Assembly (NCBI GenBank): GCA_958298945.1
Contig: OY282609.1
Span: 61,352,220 to 61,416,219, forward strand
From: Atherix ibis
Lineage: Eukaryota > Arthropoda > Insecta > Diptera > Athericidae
Direction of reading: 5' to 3'
DNA: 64,000 nt
The translations under genes and the position numbers were made by a program. The notes below the pieces were generated by a model, which ran no database searches, had not been told where the DNA came from, and saw only the letters and a program-made list of their open reading frames with translations. Every line of letters begins with the position of its first letter. The first letter of the stretch is position 1. Below, one piece after another: positions 10,575 to 22,159 of the stretch.

Positions 10575-11577
10575 ATGTCTATTTTTGTGCCAGAAAAAGA
10601 GCATATGCGGAAAGCTCTTCTTTTGTGCTTGAATTTGAAGAAATCGGCTGCCGAATCGCATCGAATACTTATGGAGGCCTATGGTGACAGTGCTTTATCA
10701 GAAACAACGTGCCGAGATTGGTTTCGTCGGTTTAAAGACGGCAATCTTGACTTGTGGGTCAAGAAGCGTGAAAATCGGCCTAGGAGGGTTGATGACCATC
10801 AATTGCAGGCTCTTTTGGACGAAGACGATACCCAATCGCAAAAAATGCTCGCGGAGCAATTGGGTGTTACTCAGCCAGCCATTTCCATGCCTCTGCGTGC
10901 CATGGGGAAAATTAAAAAGATCGGAAAATGGGTACCGCATGAATTGAACGATAGGAAGATGGAGCGACGCCAAAACACATGCGAAATCTCGCCGGACGAA
11001 AAAGAAAGTCTTTCCTGCATCGGATTGTGACAAGCGATGAAAAGTGGATATATTTCGAGAATCCTAAACGCAAGAAATCGTGAGTGGATCCCGGCCAACC
11101 ATTAACATCTTCCCCAAGACCAAATCGCTTCGGACGGAAGACGATGCTGTGCGTTTGGTGGTATGAGCAGGGTATCGTCCACTATGAGATGTTGAAACCT
11201 GGTAAAAGTGTCAATGCCCACCGCTACCACCAACAACTGATCAAATTGCACCGTGCTCTACGTGAAAAAAAGGACGAATTATCAACAAAGACATGACAAG
11301 TTGATTTTCCTCCACGACAACGCACCATCGCACACGTCAAAAATGGTCCGAAAATACTTGGAGACACTCAATTGGGTGGTGCTACCCCACACCGCTTATT
11401 CACCAGACCTGGCCCCTTCCGACTACCACCTGTTTTCGTCGATGGGTGGTTCCCTTCCGACACGCTCGCTGGTAGCACTTCGATTCTTACGAAGACGTCC
11501 GAAAATGGCTTGATGGGGGTTTGCCTCGAAAGAGGAGGAATTTTTTTGGCGTGGTATTAACAAATTACTTTGAATAA
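10575..11577 (+). pseudogene. Mos1-like mariner transposase, frameshifted
   Basis: The start ATG at 10575 opens MSIFVPEKEHMRKALLLC and a good N-terminal half with SAAESHRILMEAYGDSALSE, LLDEDDTQSQKMLAEQLGV and GKWVPHELND. The frame breaks near 10990, and a stop follows KRKKS before the linker. TSDEKWIYFENPKRK keeps the first Asp in a shifted frame. Two more open pieces (11084-11296 and 11253-11513) carry VWWYEQGIVHYE, HDNAPSHTSK and PSDYHLF, so all three Asp codons survive. Near the C-terminus about 40 bases are missing, joining the GIHK region directly to YFE-stop. At least four frame lesions make it inactive. Confidence 0.9.
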
Positions 11578-11650
11578 AATTGTTTTTGCTTTCTATGAAA
11601 ACATGTGTTGCTTTGACTAAAAAACAGCGGATTTAAGCTAATACACCTAG

Positions 11651-13932
11651 TAGTTTAACTAGTGTTTAATTACAAACGTAGTTAGTTAATTAATTTTATT
11701 GGAGTACATTTAAATATGGTTTCAACATTATTTCTCACTCCCCTTTATAAGGCAGCGTTAGAGAATATTTCCTTCCTTTGAATAGAAAATATGGAATGAG
11801 AGCTCTTGTGTGCAAAGCCGAACCCTTTTTTCTTAAAAGATGCTAATCGGCTCCACATAATCAACTAAACTCTCATTACTTTACCATATGTATAAAATAA
11901 AGTCATAAAATAACCTTCAAAGTGGCTCCGAGCACATATCTAAAGAACCTCAAATACAAACAAATAAAAATATGAACTTACTGGCCTTTTTTATTTCTTT
12001 TTGGGACTTGCAAAGATAATGAGAGTCGGATGCCAAGAAAAAGGAGTGGAGATAAACGATAATCACATCCGATGGTAAGGTTCTGGAGAGGTTCATTTAT
12101 AACATCTAGAGCAACTTATTGCAGGGACATACTGGCAGGCTAGCATAAGAGAGTTCAATGTTAAGCTACAAAGGCTCTTGGGCTAACATAACAAAAAACA
12201 TAAATCTTGTTGGAGTTTTACTTGAAAAGAAAATAAATTAGATACAAAAATAGATAAAGTAAAAAATCAAAATAAAAACAAAAGAAAAAAGGGGAGAATA
12301 CGGAAACCCACAATACAACCGCACTAAAATTGGAGTGCCCAAAAACAAATTTATTTGAATATTACAAAAATTTACATAAATCAGCGCTTAATACATTGTC
12401 GCTCATATTAAATTGTTTTTTTTTGAAAAAAATTTATATCTTATATAAAATTGCAAATCTTACAAGCGGTATGAAAACGACAAGCAGCTTTTTATATTCT
12501 TAACTGATTAGGTAGTTGTGCTATAGTTTTAATAGAGTCCTTAAAACATAAAGCACTATTTACGAGACTTTATAAATCAATAAATAACCTCAAATTGAAC
12601 CTGAGAATGTACCGGCACAACATTGACTAAATATTGGCACGACCTGAATATCTGATTTTGTTTGTTTTAGTTGTATGTACAGATTTAGAAGCACTTACTT
12701 CAAACCACCATAAAATAACTACCAGTTATTGCTACAAAAATGTTCGAAGTGCATGCCTACATTAAAATGAGTCAATGGTTTAACACAGATGAAGAAAAGA
12801 ACCAACAAAAACACGTATGAGTATGCAACTAAGCTGGTATTCCAATTAGTCGGGGGATTCCACCACAATGACCAAGTAGAAGTTAAGGTCGTGGGCCATA
12901 ACTGAACTCAGAACGTACATTCCTTTGATTCCTTTGACCAACTTAGATTTACACTGAGACGAAAAAGTTATTCAGAGATTTTATACGTGATCTGGATACC
13001 AAACTGATGATGTTTGTATGTATATGTTATGTGTATGTAACTATTTTGAAAGCAATATCAGGCCAAGTGAATTTTTGGGTTTCTGTTTTATCTTAACCTC
13101 AATCCGAAAGATATCGTAGTATTTTAAACGAGTATGTGAAAGATTCTGTTGGTTATTTCGACACGTTTGTAAGTGCAGGAAGAACATTCCACACATCATG
13201 TAGCTGAGATATTGCAATGGCTCCAAACCATAGGACAAATAAACCAAGAAACATGTACTCGTAGTGTAGTCTAAGTGCATTAGTTCGTTGCAATCCTGTG
13301 TATTGCAAATCGAAGGAAATCTAAGATAGGAAAGATTCGATTTGACTTGCTGCAATTTCATTCCTTTCCATTCAAATCGATTCAAATGAAAACAAAAACA
13401 TATTTAAGAGACTCCATTTGGAGAATAAAGAAAATTTTCGTCTCAAGGACTCGCAACAAAAGAAAATATCCTTCTAATAGTTTAAATTGAATAATCTGAC
13501 AACTGCAGAAAAAGATATTTCTTGGTGTGCATAGTCTCGGTACGTGATAGCGCAATATGGAAGAAAGTTGCAAACTTAATTACCCCTAAAACAATCTTAA
13601 GAGATTCATTTCCTTCTTATTTTCTGTTATAATATGATTTTATGAATGCCGATATAGATAACGTATGTGTATGCATAGTTATCGAAATACGATTTGAATT
13701 TAATTTTCAGTTGTCTTTACGAAAAACAGTAGGAAATGTAATTTTAAGTTAATTTCTACACCTGCACCTAAGATTGAGTTCATTCTATAAGTGAAAGTAA
13801 GTACGAGTACATCTAGACAAAACAAACAATTACATTATCTTCAAATGTTAATAAAAAACAATGTATACAATATTATATTATTAAAATAGAAAAATTATTG
13901 AGATTATTGTTGCATAAAGAAAATACGATATA
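11651..13932. other. Non-coding stretch
   Basis: No element or gene is recognised. The longest open frame (13041-13385, minus, 114 codons) has no motif and no splice context. Two TACTCGTA-type octamers lie at about 13254 and 13801. Confidence 0.45.
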
Positions 13933-14102
13933 CGAGGTCTGTTCAAAAAGTATAGTGAATTTTGAATTTCCGCGGGTTACGTATATTGGATTTACGATTT
14001 TTTTAAGGCGTTATATTGGTACTTATGTCTCTCACTTATGCCGATATATTCAGTTAATTTTTGACAGCTGTTTTGTTTGCACGTGTTTTGGCTCGTCTCC
14101 GA

Positions 14103-14607
14103 TTTTTGCTCAATTTTGACCAAAAACAGCATCACATTAAAATTGCTAAGGAGCTGTTGGACTCTGTCCGCGATGATCCAAATTTGCTTCAGAGGGTCAT
14201 AACTGTTGACGAATCATGGATTTATGGTTATGATGTGGAAACCAAAGCTCAATCATTCCAATGGAAGCTGCCGCACGAGCCATGACCGAAAAAAGCGCGC
14301 CAAGTGAAGGTTTTGCTTACAGTTTTCTTCGATTGCAGGGTCGTGGTGCATCATGAGTTCTTGCCACTGGGTAGAACGGTCAATAAGAAATATTAACTGC
14401 AAGTTATGCGCAAGTTGTGCGAAGCAATCCGCCAGAAACGCCCGGATTTGTGGTAGAACAAAAATAGGCTTTTGCACTATGATAACGACCCTGCTCACGC
14501 ATCGTTGCTTATGCGCAAATTTTTGCCCAAAAACAGCACACTAATAATGCCGCAGCCACCGTATTCCCTAGATCTGGTCCCCTGTGAATTTTTCTTGTTC
14601 CCGAAAC
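14103..14607 (+). pseudogene. Family B transposase remnant inside the chimera
   Basis: It reads LLNFDQKQHHIKIAKELLDS and VITVDESWIYGYDVETKAQS (first Asp kept), then a stop after the KLPHEP block. Later frames hold LLHYDND (second Asp kept) and PCEFFLF, where the third catalytic Asp is now Glu. It ends abruptly at FLFPK, where the inverted 5' end begins, so the last 60 or so residues are missing. The N-terminal DNA-binding part is absent through the shared 5' deletion. Confidence 0.85.
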
Positions 14608-14779
14608 AGATTCTTTGATCCATTTTTTGGAATGGTCAAAAATCGAAGACGAGCCAAACACAAAACACATGCATGCAAAAGCAGACATGAGTACCAACAT
14701 AACGGCACAAAAAATCGAAAATCGAATATACGTAACCAGCGGAAATTCCAAATTCGCGATACTTTTTGAACAGGCCTCG
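14608..14779 (-). repeat. Inverted family B 5' end forming the right arm of the chimera
   Basis: About 170 bp match, in reverse, the 5' untranslated region and first codons of family B. Unlike the left arm this arm still has the start-codon region (GATCCATTTTTTGGAAT), so it came from a copy without the 5' deletion. The junction shares only the bases AC. Confidence 0.85.
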
Positions 14780-15111
14780 TACAAATAGAGTATTCCAATA
14801 GTAAAATTAATATTTATAAATTGTATTTATTAAGTTCTTGGACCCAACTAACTATTGACCGATTTCATCTTTCTTAGGCTTCATCAGTTTAATAATCCTT
14901 TTATTTCCCCAAAATTATTTGTTTATGTTTTAAAGGTGCCTTAGACATTTCAAAAATATTCTGACTTTTTTGGGTGACCTAAAAAAAAAGTCTGCAGACA
15001 AGTTATTTGGCGACCACATATTAAGTGTAGGAAAACAATGCGATTTGTATATGTAAAACTGGGTAAAAGATTAATTACGAGTATATGGATTATTGACAAT
15101 TTTTTGAAATA
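14780..15111. other. Spacer, nothing recognised
   Basis: About 330 bp of AT-rich sequence between a family B chimera and family A copy 3. One TACGAGTA octamer lies at about 15077. Confidence 0.5.
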
Positions 15112-16317
15112 TCAGGGGTATAAGCTTAAATCTGTTTAGTCATAGATGGCGTAAGTGAGCGTATTAAGCTACTTTAGGCACGCCATGAGTATATTTCTGT
15201 CAACATAAATCAGTGCACATTGTCTGAAATTTCGTACAACAACATACATTTTTCCTTTGGTAATTATGTCTAGTTTTGTGCCAGAAAAAGAACATATGCG
15301 GGAAGCTCTGCTTTTCTGCTTCAATTTGAAGAAATCGGCTGCCGAATCGCATCGAATGCTCATGCAGGCCTATGGTGACATTGCTTTATCGGAAATAATG
15401 TGCCGAGATTGGTTTCGTCGGTTTAAAGGCGCAAATTTTGACTTGTGGGACAAGAAGCGTGAAAATCGGCCTAGGAAGGTTCAGGACCATCAATTGCAGG
15501 CTCTTTTGGACGAAGACGATACCCAATCGCAAAAAATGCTCGCCGAGCAATTGGGTGTTACTCAACCAGCCATTTCCATGTGGCTGCGTGCCTTGGGGAA
15601 AATTGAAAAGATCGGAAAATGGGTGCCGCATGAACGACAGGCAGATGGAGCGACGCTAAAACACATGCGAAATCTTACTCGCCAGACAAAAAAGAATGTG
15701 GTTTCTGCATCGGATTATGACAGGCGATGAAAAGTGGATATATTTCGAGAATCCTAAACGCAACAAATCGTGGGTTGATCCTGGCCAACCATCAACATCT
15801 TGCCCAAGATCAAATCGCTTCGAAGGGAAGACAATGTGGGATCAGCAGGGTATCGTCTACTATGAGATGTTGAAACCTGGTGAAACTGTTAATGCCCACC
15901 GCTAGCACCAAACACTGATCAAATTGCACCGTGCTATGCGCGAAAAAAGGACATGACAAGCTGATTTTCCTCCACGACAATGCACCATGGCACACGACAC
16001 TCAACTGGGAGGTGCTACCCCACCCCGCTTATTCACCAGACCTGGCCCCTTTCCCCTACCACCTGTTTTCATCGATGGGGCACGCGCTCCCTGAACAGTA
16101 CTTCGATTTTTACGAAGACCTCCGAAAATGGCTTGATGAGTGGTTTGCCTCGAAAGAGAAGGAATTTTTTTGGCGTGGTATCCACAAATTGCCCAAGAGA
16201 TGGGAAAAATGTGTAGCTAGCGAAGGCAAGTACTTTGAATAAATTTGTTTTTGCTTTATATGAAAAAACATGTGTTTTTTTAACTAAAAAACAGCAGATT
16301 TAAGCTTATACACATGG
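15112..16317 (+). mobile_element. Mariner family A copy 3 (Mos1-like), plus strand
   Basis: The ends are TCAGGGGTATAAGC and GCTTATACACATGG, between TA at 15110-15111 and 16318-16319. The length is 1206 bp. Several bases are missing in the 5' region just inside the terminal repeat compared with the other copies. Confidence 0.92.
15266..16242 (+). pseudogene. Mos1-like mariner transposase, catalytic motif lost
   Basis: The start is ATG at 15266 (MSSFVPEKEHMREALLFC), and the frame is open for about 120 codons through LLDEDDTQSQKMLAEQLGV to GKWVPHE. Five bases are missing at about 15632, which shifts the frame. TGDEKWIYFENPKR (first Asp) and WDQQGIVYYE are in a later piece (15696-15905) that ends in a stop. 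The C-terminal piece (15931-16242) keeps HDNAPWHT (second Asp), but a gap follows, and the third motif reads APFPYHLF instead of APSDYHLF, so the third Asp is gone. The end KCVASEGKYFE-stop is intact. Confidence 0.9.
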
Positions 16318-16897
16318 TATTTTATGGAGTAAATTAGATAGTTTGAGAAGATTAAATATAAGACTTTGCGTTGGTGAAGGAGCTCCATAATAGAAGGAAT
16401 CCTATTCGTGATGTAATTCTGGGTTAGGTGGTATTCGTTTAGTATGTGAGAGTTTGTAATTTGAACGCCACAGGATGGAACCCAACACAATTCGACATTG
16501 TGTCAAGTGTTGTTGAGAATTCAGTTATTTGATGAACCAGTTATTTGATGATAGTGTCTATCACTGAAAATTACAATGTATCTACTACTGAGAATGCTTA
16601 TTAACATACATATTACCTACAAACAATGAGCTCTATGACTCTAAACGATGTTGTTAATAGCAAAGTATTACTAAGTTCACCTAACTGTTAAATGAGCAAA
16701 TTCCTGTAGGAAGATGAATCGATGTTTACCTTTTTGAATCCGCCTTCAAACTAGACACACCAAATTTGGTCAAAAACATTCAGAATTCCAACTGGAAACC
16801 GTGCCAGATTTTGACTGTGCATTTTTGTTTGTCTGAAAAGAATTTTCCTCTTGATTGGCACTATGCAAATATGTGAACTCGACATTTTATTTATATA
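16318..16897. other. Spacer with unassigned moderate-GC sequence
   Basis: No element ends are recognised. A 68-codon minus-strand frame (16284-16490) runs out of the mariner and has no clear family. A short direct repeat, CAGTTATTTGATGA, appears twice near 16520-16550. Confidence 0.45.
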
Positions 16898-18088
16898 CGA
16901 GGTCTGTTCAAAAAGTATCGTGAATTTTGAATTTCCGCGGGTTACGTATATTTAATTTTCGATTATTTTATGGCGTTATATTGGTACTCATGTCTCTCAC
17001 TTATGCCGACAAGTTCGGCCATTTTGAATGTTCAGTTAATTTTCGACAGCTGCTTTGCTTGTACGTGTTTTGTCTCGTCTTCCCCATTCCATAAAATGGA
17101 TCAAAGAATCTGTATCAAATTTTGTGTGAAAAACAAAATTAATTGTGGGACGCATTCCGAATGTTGTCTGTGGCATATGGTGAAGCTACCTTGGACCGAA
17201 GTAACGTTTACCGGTGGCACAAAATGTTCTCAGAGGGCCGAGAAGATGTGAACGACGAAAACATTGATGAAGTGAACAAAATAGTATTGGCCAATCGTCC
17301 AATCAACATCAGAGAAGTTGCTGAGGCTCGTACCATTCAATTTTTACCATTGATTTGGCGTGAGAGGGGTCACCGTAAAATTGGTACCAAAATTGCGCAA
17401 TTTCGATCAAAAACAGCATCGCATTAACATTGCTAAGGAGCTGTTGGACTCTATCCGCGATGACCCAAATTTGCTCCGCAGGGTCATACCTGCTGAAGAA
17501 TCATGGGTTAATGGTTATGACGTGGAAACCAAAGCTTAATCATCCCAATGGAAGCTGCCGCACGAGACAAGACGGAAAAAAACGCGCCAAGTCTAGTCGA
17601 ATGTGAAGGTTCTTGCCACAGGGTAGAACGGTCAATAAGAAATATTACCTGCAAGTTATGCGCAAGTTGCGCGAAGCAATCCACCAGAAACGCCCGGATT
17701 TGTGGAAGAACAAAAATAGGCTTTTGCACCATGGTAACGGCCCTCCTCACTTATCGTTACTTCTGCGCAAATTTTTGGCCAAAAACAACACATAATAATG
17801 CCGCAGCCACTGTATTCCCCAAATCTGGCCCCCTGTGACTATTTCTTATTCCCGAAACTGAAGAGCCCCATGAAAGGACTACGCTACGCTACGATTGAGG
17901 AGATAAAGACGGCATCGAAGGAGGAGCTGAACAAGATCACAAAAAAAGATTTTTTGAAGTGTTTCGAGGATTGGAAAAAACGTTGGCACAAGTGTATAAT
18001 ATCTGGTGGGGATAATGTAGATATTCATGAGTAAATAAATAATTTTTGAAAAAACACAAAATTCGCGATACTTTGTGAACAGATCTCG
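16898..18088 (+). mobile_element. Mariner family B copy 3, near full length
   Basis: The ends are CGAGGTCTGTTCAAAAAG (after TA 16896-16897) and ACAGATCTCG (before TA 18089-18090). At 1191 bp it retains the N-terminal coding region that four other copies have lost. Confidence 0.92.
17096..18034 (+). pseudogene. Family B mariner transposase, all frames broken
   Basis: ATG at 17096 opens MDQRICIKFCVKNKINC. One missing base near 17145 then shifts the frame, and the next piece reads FRMLSVAYGEATLDRSNVYR and MFSEGREDVNDE. About 13 residues (the RAGRPS region) are deleted. The first catalytic block reads AEESW (Asp to Glu) and the second reads HHGNGPP (Asp to Gly), while the third PCDYFLF is kept. 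About 60 bases between NVKV and LPQGRTVN are also missing. The end GGDNVDIHE-stop lies at 18034 and lacks several residues. It is inactive in several independent ways. Confidence 0.88.
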
Positions 18089-19755
18089 TACAAAATTTTG
18101 ACAATCACAGACTGGCATTAGTGATCGTTCATATTTAAAATAAGCCTTCTTTCATTAATTTTTAACTCTATTCTCCTCTTAGCTTATTTAAATTTAAATT
18201 TTCGATTTATAATTTTCGTGTAAATAATATTTTAGAACAGTTAAAATTAAATGGAAATATTTTATTTGAAAGGAGCTTTTAAATATAATAAATTTCAAAT
18301 ACAACAAAGTTTAAATATTTTACAAATTTAATCGTTGTTAGATTTTATTTTTACTATTTTTAAATTTGGAAAAAAGGAAAACTAAGTAAAAACATTTTGA
18401 AAATGTGCCTTTAGAAAATATGAAAATTTTATTATGAAAAATGGAAATCATTCGCACTATCCGGTATGGATAGGAATGACTATGATAGGTAAATAATGTG
18501 TACTTGAAAGGGTTTTTATAAATAAACGGTTACATGAACGCAAACACACACTTATATGAATATGTTTTTTGTCGGAAATCTATTATTAAATATAAACTAT
18601 TCATGCAATTTCTTCGCGTGTACCTTTTTTCATTTCTCATGGCATTATTTTGTTATCATCTGAAATTTGCAGTATATTTTTTCTTCTATGTATATGCATT
18701 TGGTCGGAAGCCCAAGCCCACAATCTAGAGCAGACAATAACCAAAAGTACCTAATGTAGGTACACGCATACATACATGGGAATACATTATTCTATCTTTG
18801 AGGTTGAGAATAGTGCTCAAAAAATTTATAGCATAACTAAACATTGAATAAATATCCGTGCATAGTAAAGTTTAATACAGTTTGGTCTGAGACATTAACG
18901 GAAGCGTTTTTAGTTGTGCTTGCACCAAAGACTAAAGACAAAGCAAATGTGCGAATCAGCCCGCTGTCTTGGCACATATCTACGATAAATAGAAAATTAT
19001 TGCACCTTTGCATAAAACATAGCTTCATCAAAATTTACTTCAGCTACAACGTTCATTGGTGTACTCTTCGGCGCACATATTTGTACAGCATTAGCGGCAT
19101 CACTATTTCGTAGTTTAATGATATTTTGTTTAATTTTATATATTTTACAAGTTTTTGTTGGTACGTACTCGTATATATGAAAAAGGTTTTTGGATAAAGT
19201 TAAAAAAAATAAGGAAAAAAATCTGCATTCACGATAATATGATAAGTCAATTTAATGCACATGACCTGTACCATGCATTTGCAATCAAAATGTTACGAGT
19301 ATAAGCGTTCTTGTATTTTAACCTTATCGGTTTAATGGTTTTTGCTCCATACACATATGTGAGAATGCCGATAGTCGATATTATATTGAATATTTCGTTA
19401 ACATACCATATTTTAAAGTAGCGATATGCAATGGTTGGTAATATCGTAATGGGTACTATTAAAATTGGATTAAATTATAAAATCGTTGAAATTGATGGCG
19501 TGCAGAGTTAAAGAGAAATCGTTAATACGAAATTTATGTCAATTTATATTGAGTTGGCTAAGTTGTCATCGATAAATTTAGCTAAATATTTATCCAATAG
19601 TACACATATTTTGCATGACTTCATTTTTGCTGATCGCATAATTTAATAATTTTTTACAAATAGAATATTTTTATTCAGAAATAATCGAATCAATTTAATA
19701 GCCTTCATGCAACATTCTATGAAATATTTTTAATTAATTTTTTTAATAAAATATA
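18089..19755. other. AT-rich non-coding stretch
   Basis: No coding region or transposon end is recognised. Two TACTCGTA-type octamers lie at about 19166 and 19284. Short open frames at 18534 and 18844 have no recognisable motif. Confidence 0.5.
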
Positions 19756-20951
19756 CGAGGTCTGTTCAAAAAGTATCGCGAATTTTGTGTTTTTTTAACA
19801 ATTATTTATTTATTCATGAATATCTATTTTGTTCCCTTTAAAGTAATCCCCACCAGATATTATACATTTGTGCCAACGTTTTTTCCAATCCTCGAAGCAC
19901 TTCAAAAAATCATTTTTTGTGATCTTGTTCAGCTCCTCCTTCGATGCCGTCTTTATCTCCTCAATCGTAGCATAGTGTCGTTCAGTTTCGGGAACAAGAA
20001 AAAGTCACAGGCGGCCAGATCTGGGGAATACGGTGGTTGCGGCATTATAAGTGTGTTGTTTTTGACCAAAAATGGCAAAAGCCAATTTTTGTTCTTCCAC
20101 AAATCCGGGTGTTTCTGGCGGATTGCTTCGCGCAACTTGCGCATAACTTGCAGGTAAAATTCCTTATTGACCGTTCTACCCTGTGGCAAGAACTCATGAT
20201 GCACCATGCCCCTGTAATCAAAGAAAACTGTAAGCAAAACCTTCACATTCTTCCAGACTTGGCACGTTTTTTTCGGTCTTGGCTCGTGCGGCAGCTTCCA
20301 TTGGGATGATTAAGCTTTGGTTTCCACTTCATAACAATAAACCCATGATTCGTCACCAGTTATGACCCTCTGGAGCAAATTTGGGTTATCGCGGACAGAG
20401 TTCAACAGCTCCTTAGCAATGTTAATGCGATGCTATTTTTGGTCGAAATTGAGCAATTTTGGTACCGATTTTGCGGCGACCCGTGTCACGAAGAAATCAT
20501 TGAAAAAAATCGAATGGCACGAGCCAATCGATATGTTTAAGTCCTCAGCAACTTCTCTAACGGTGATTCGACGATTGGCCAATACTATTTTCTTCACTTC
20601 ATCAATGTTTTCGTCTGTTGTTGACGTGCTGGGGCGTCCGGCACGCTTTTCGTCTTTCACATCTTCATGCCACAGTCAACATTCGGAATACGTCCACGCA
20701 TTTAATTTTGTTTTTTCACACAAAATTTGATACAGATTCTTTGATCCATTTTTTGGAATGCCAGCCAACCAAGACAAGCCAAAACACGTGCAAGCAAAGC
20801 AGCTGTCAAAAATTAACTGAACTTTCAAAATGGCCGAACTTGTCGGCATAAGGACAGACATAAGTACCAACATAACGCCACAAAAAGTCTAAAATCGAAT
20901 AAACGTAATCGCGGAAATTCTAAATTCGCGATACTTTTTGAGCAGACCTCG
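19756..20951 (-). mobile_element. Mariner family B copy 4
   Basis: The ends are CGAGGTCTGTTCAAAAAG (after TA 19754-19755) and CTTTTTGAGCAGACCTCG at 20951. The base pair after the right end is TG rather than TA, a single decay of the target duplication. The length is 1196 bp. It has the N-terminal coding region but lacks the second catalytic block, with the same join as the copy at 9179. Confidence 0.92.
19810..20749 (-). pseudogene. Family B transposase, second catalytic Asp deleted
   Basis: The start is ATG at 20749 (MDQRICIKF). A deletion soon removes the end of the first helix region. The open piece 20433-20660 carries KDEKRAGRPSTSTTDENIDE and VREVAEDLNISIGSCHS. VITGDESWVYCYE keeps the first Asp. 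In 19953-20246, KNKNWLLPFLVKNNT shows that the HHDNAPAH block is missing exactly as in the copy at 9179. The third block AACDFFLFPKL is kept, but a further deletion after FPKL removes the KSPMKGRR region. The C-terminus runs to the stop at 19810. Confidence 0.88.
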
Positions 20952-22159
20952 TGTCTGTTTCTAAAATGTAAAAGATTTTGAATTTTTGTTATAATTGATT
21001 TGAAGATACAATAAACATTTTTTTTTTTTGGATATCTTGTGTGGATAAACCCCTAGAGTCTTACCAAAATGATTTGCTCTCTCCACCTTAATTATTTGCT
21101 CTCAATAATTTTTGCTATCCGCCTTTTATTTTGACCATCCCCTTCCCTAACCTACCACCTTTTGCCCTGAAGAAATTTCCATCTTGGTGTCTCAAGTATA
21201 AATAACTTTGGTATGAATCAGTTTTTTGTTATGTATGGGTGCGAAGGCGAAAGGGACCTGTTAAAGAACCCTCCTCCCCGCCAATACAATCAAGGAATGC
21301 TAGTCCATAAGATTGCCCTGTTACTCCCTCGTCTTCTGGATCGTCAGATACATTTCTCTACAACTCCACGTCCACATTAAAATAGAAATAAAATAATTTT
21401 TTTTTACATTTTTTTCCACCACTAAACAGACTGACTCTCTCTAAGTTGGGCGAACATAAATCATTACAAGATAAGTTATAGTATACTTTACTTCTTGTAA
21501 AAAGGAACAAAATATATAAAAAATTAAAATTTTTTCAATGAATTAATAAAAAATAAAAAACAATAATTTTTTGTATTTTTAAGTAATCCAACTTAGATAA
21601 TATATTTATAGTACAAAAATTTTCATATTGTAGAAATAAATAAATTACTAACTCCTCTCAAAAATGCATTATTATTAATAGTATGGAATTTAACAGCCAC
21701 TGTGCCAACAATAAATATTTTCTTGTACATCAAATTCTCTATTAATCTTACTTAGGTACGCTAATGATTTAAGCTCACATCGACAAGAACTTATTATATT
21801 ACTGTGCGACAAACGAATAGCCATTGCATTAATAAATGAGACACATAACTTATATTTTTTCTTCTCTATGGACGTTTTCCTTAATAAAAATGATGCGAAA
21901 GTCCAACGTCTCATAGATCCATAAATCTACTACCATTATTATTGTAGCCACATTTGAAAAATTATTATTATAACATCTTCATCCCACTCATGAATACTAC
22001 AATATTATTCCCGATAATTAGTTTTCGTTTTGATCCTCGATAGTGTAACTGATCACAGGGTTTGATCCTCGATACATCACAGGGTTTGATCGCACCAGCA
22101 AAATGTAACTTCAAAATTTATAAAAACCAAGAATATTTCGATATTACTTCTATTAAAAC
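20952..22159. other. AT-rich non-coding stretch with a small tandem repeat
   Basis: No gene or transposon is recognised. An imperfect tandem repeat lies at 22029-22092, just upstream of the jockey-like relic. Confidence 0.5.
22029..22092. repeat. Imperfect short tandem repeat
   Basis: The phrases TTGATCCTCGATA and CACAGGGTTTGATC each occur twice in close succession. This looks like a local duplication. Confidence 0.6.

Larger units (their letters stand above)
10352..11650 (+). mobile_element. Mariner family A copy 2 (Mos1-like), plus strand
   Basis: The 5' end has the same 53-bp terminal duplication as copy 1: unit 1 is 10352-10404 and a second CCAGGTGTATAAGC starts at 10405. The 3' end is AATACACCTAG at 11650, followed by TA. 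The outermost bases of unit 1 are degraded (TTAAATGTA in place of CCAGGTGTA), so the exact 5' boundary is uncertain by a few bases. The length is 1299 bp, or about 1246 from the inner repeat. Confidence 0.9.
13933..14779 (+). mobile_element. Chimeric family B mariner with two 5' ends
   Basis: The left end (TA at 13931-13932, then CGAGGTCTGTTCAAAAAG) and the inside up to about 14607 are a normal plus-strand family B copy of the 5'-deleted type. From 14608 to 14779 the sequence is instead the reverse complement of a family B 5' end, including the start region (GATTCTTTGATCCATT reads MDQRI on the minus strand). Both termini are therefore 5' termini, and the element is flanked by TA on both sides. 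The true 3' end is absent. Confidence 0.9.

Noticed and set aside
13041..13385. 114-codon open frame on the minus strand
   Set aside because: No recognisable motif, no family resemblance, and no splice or promoter context. Frames of this size occur by chance in a 64-kb window.
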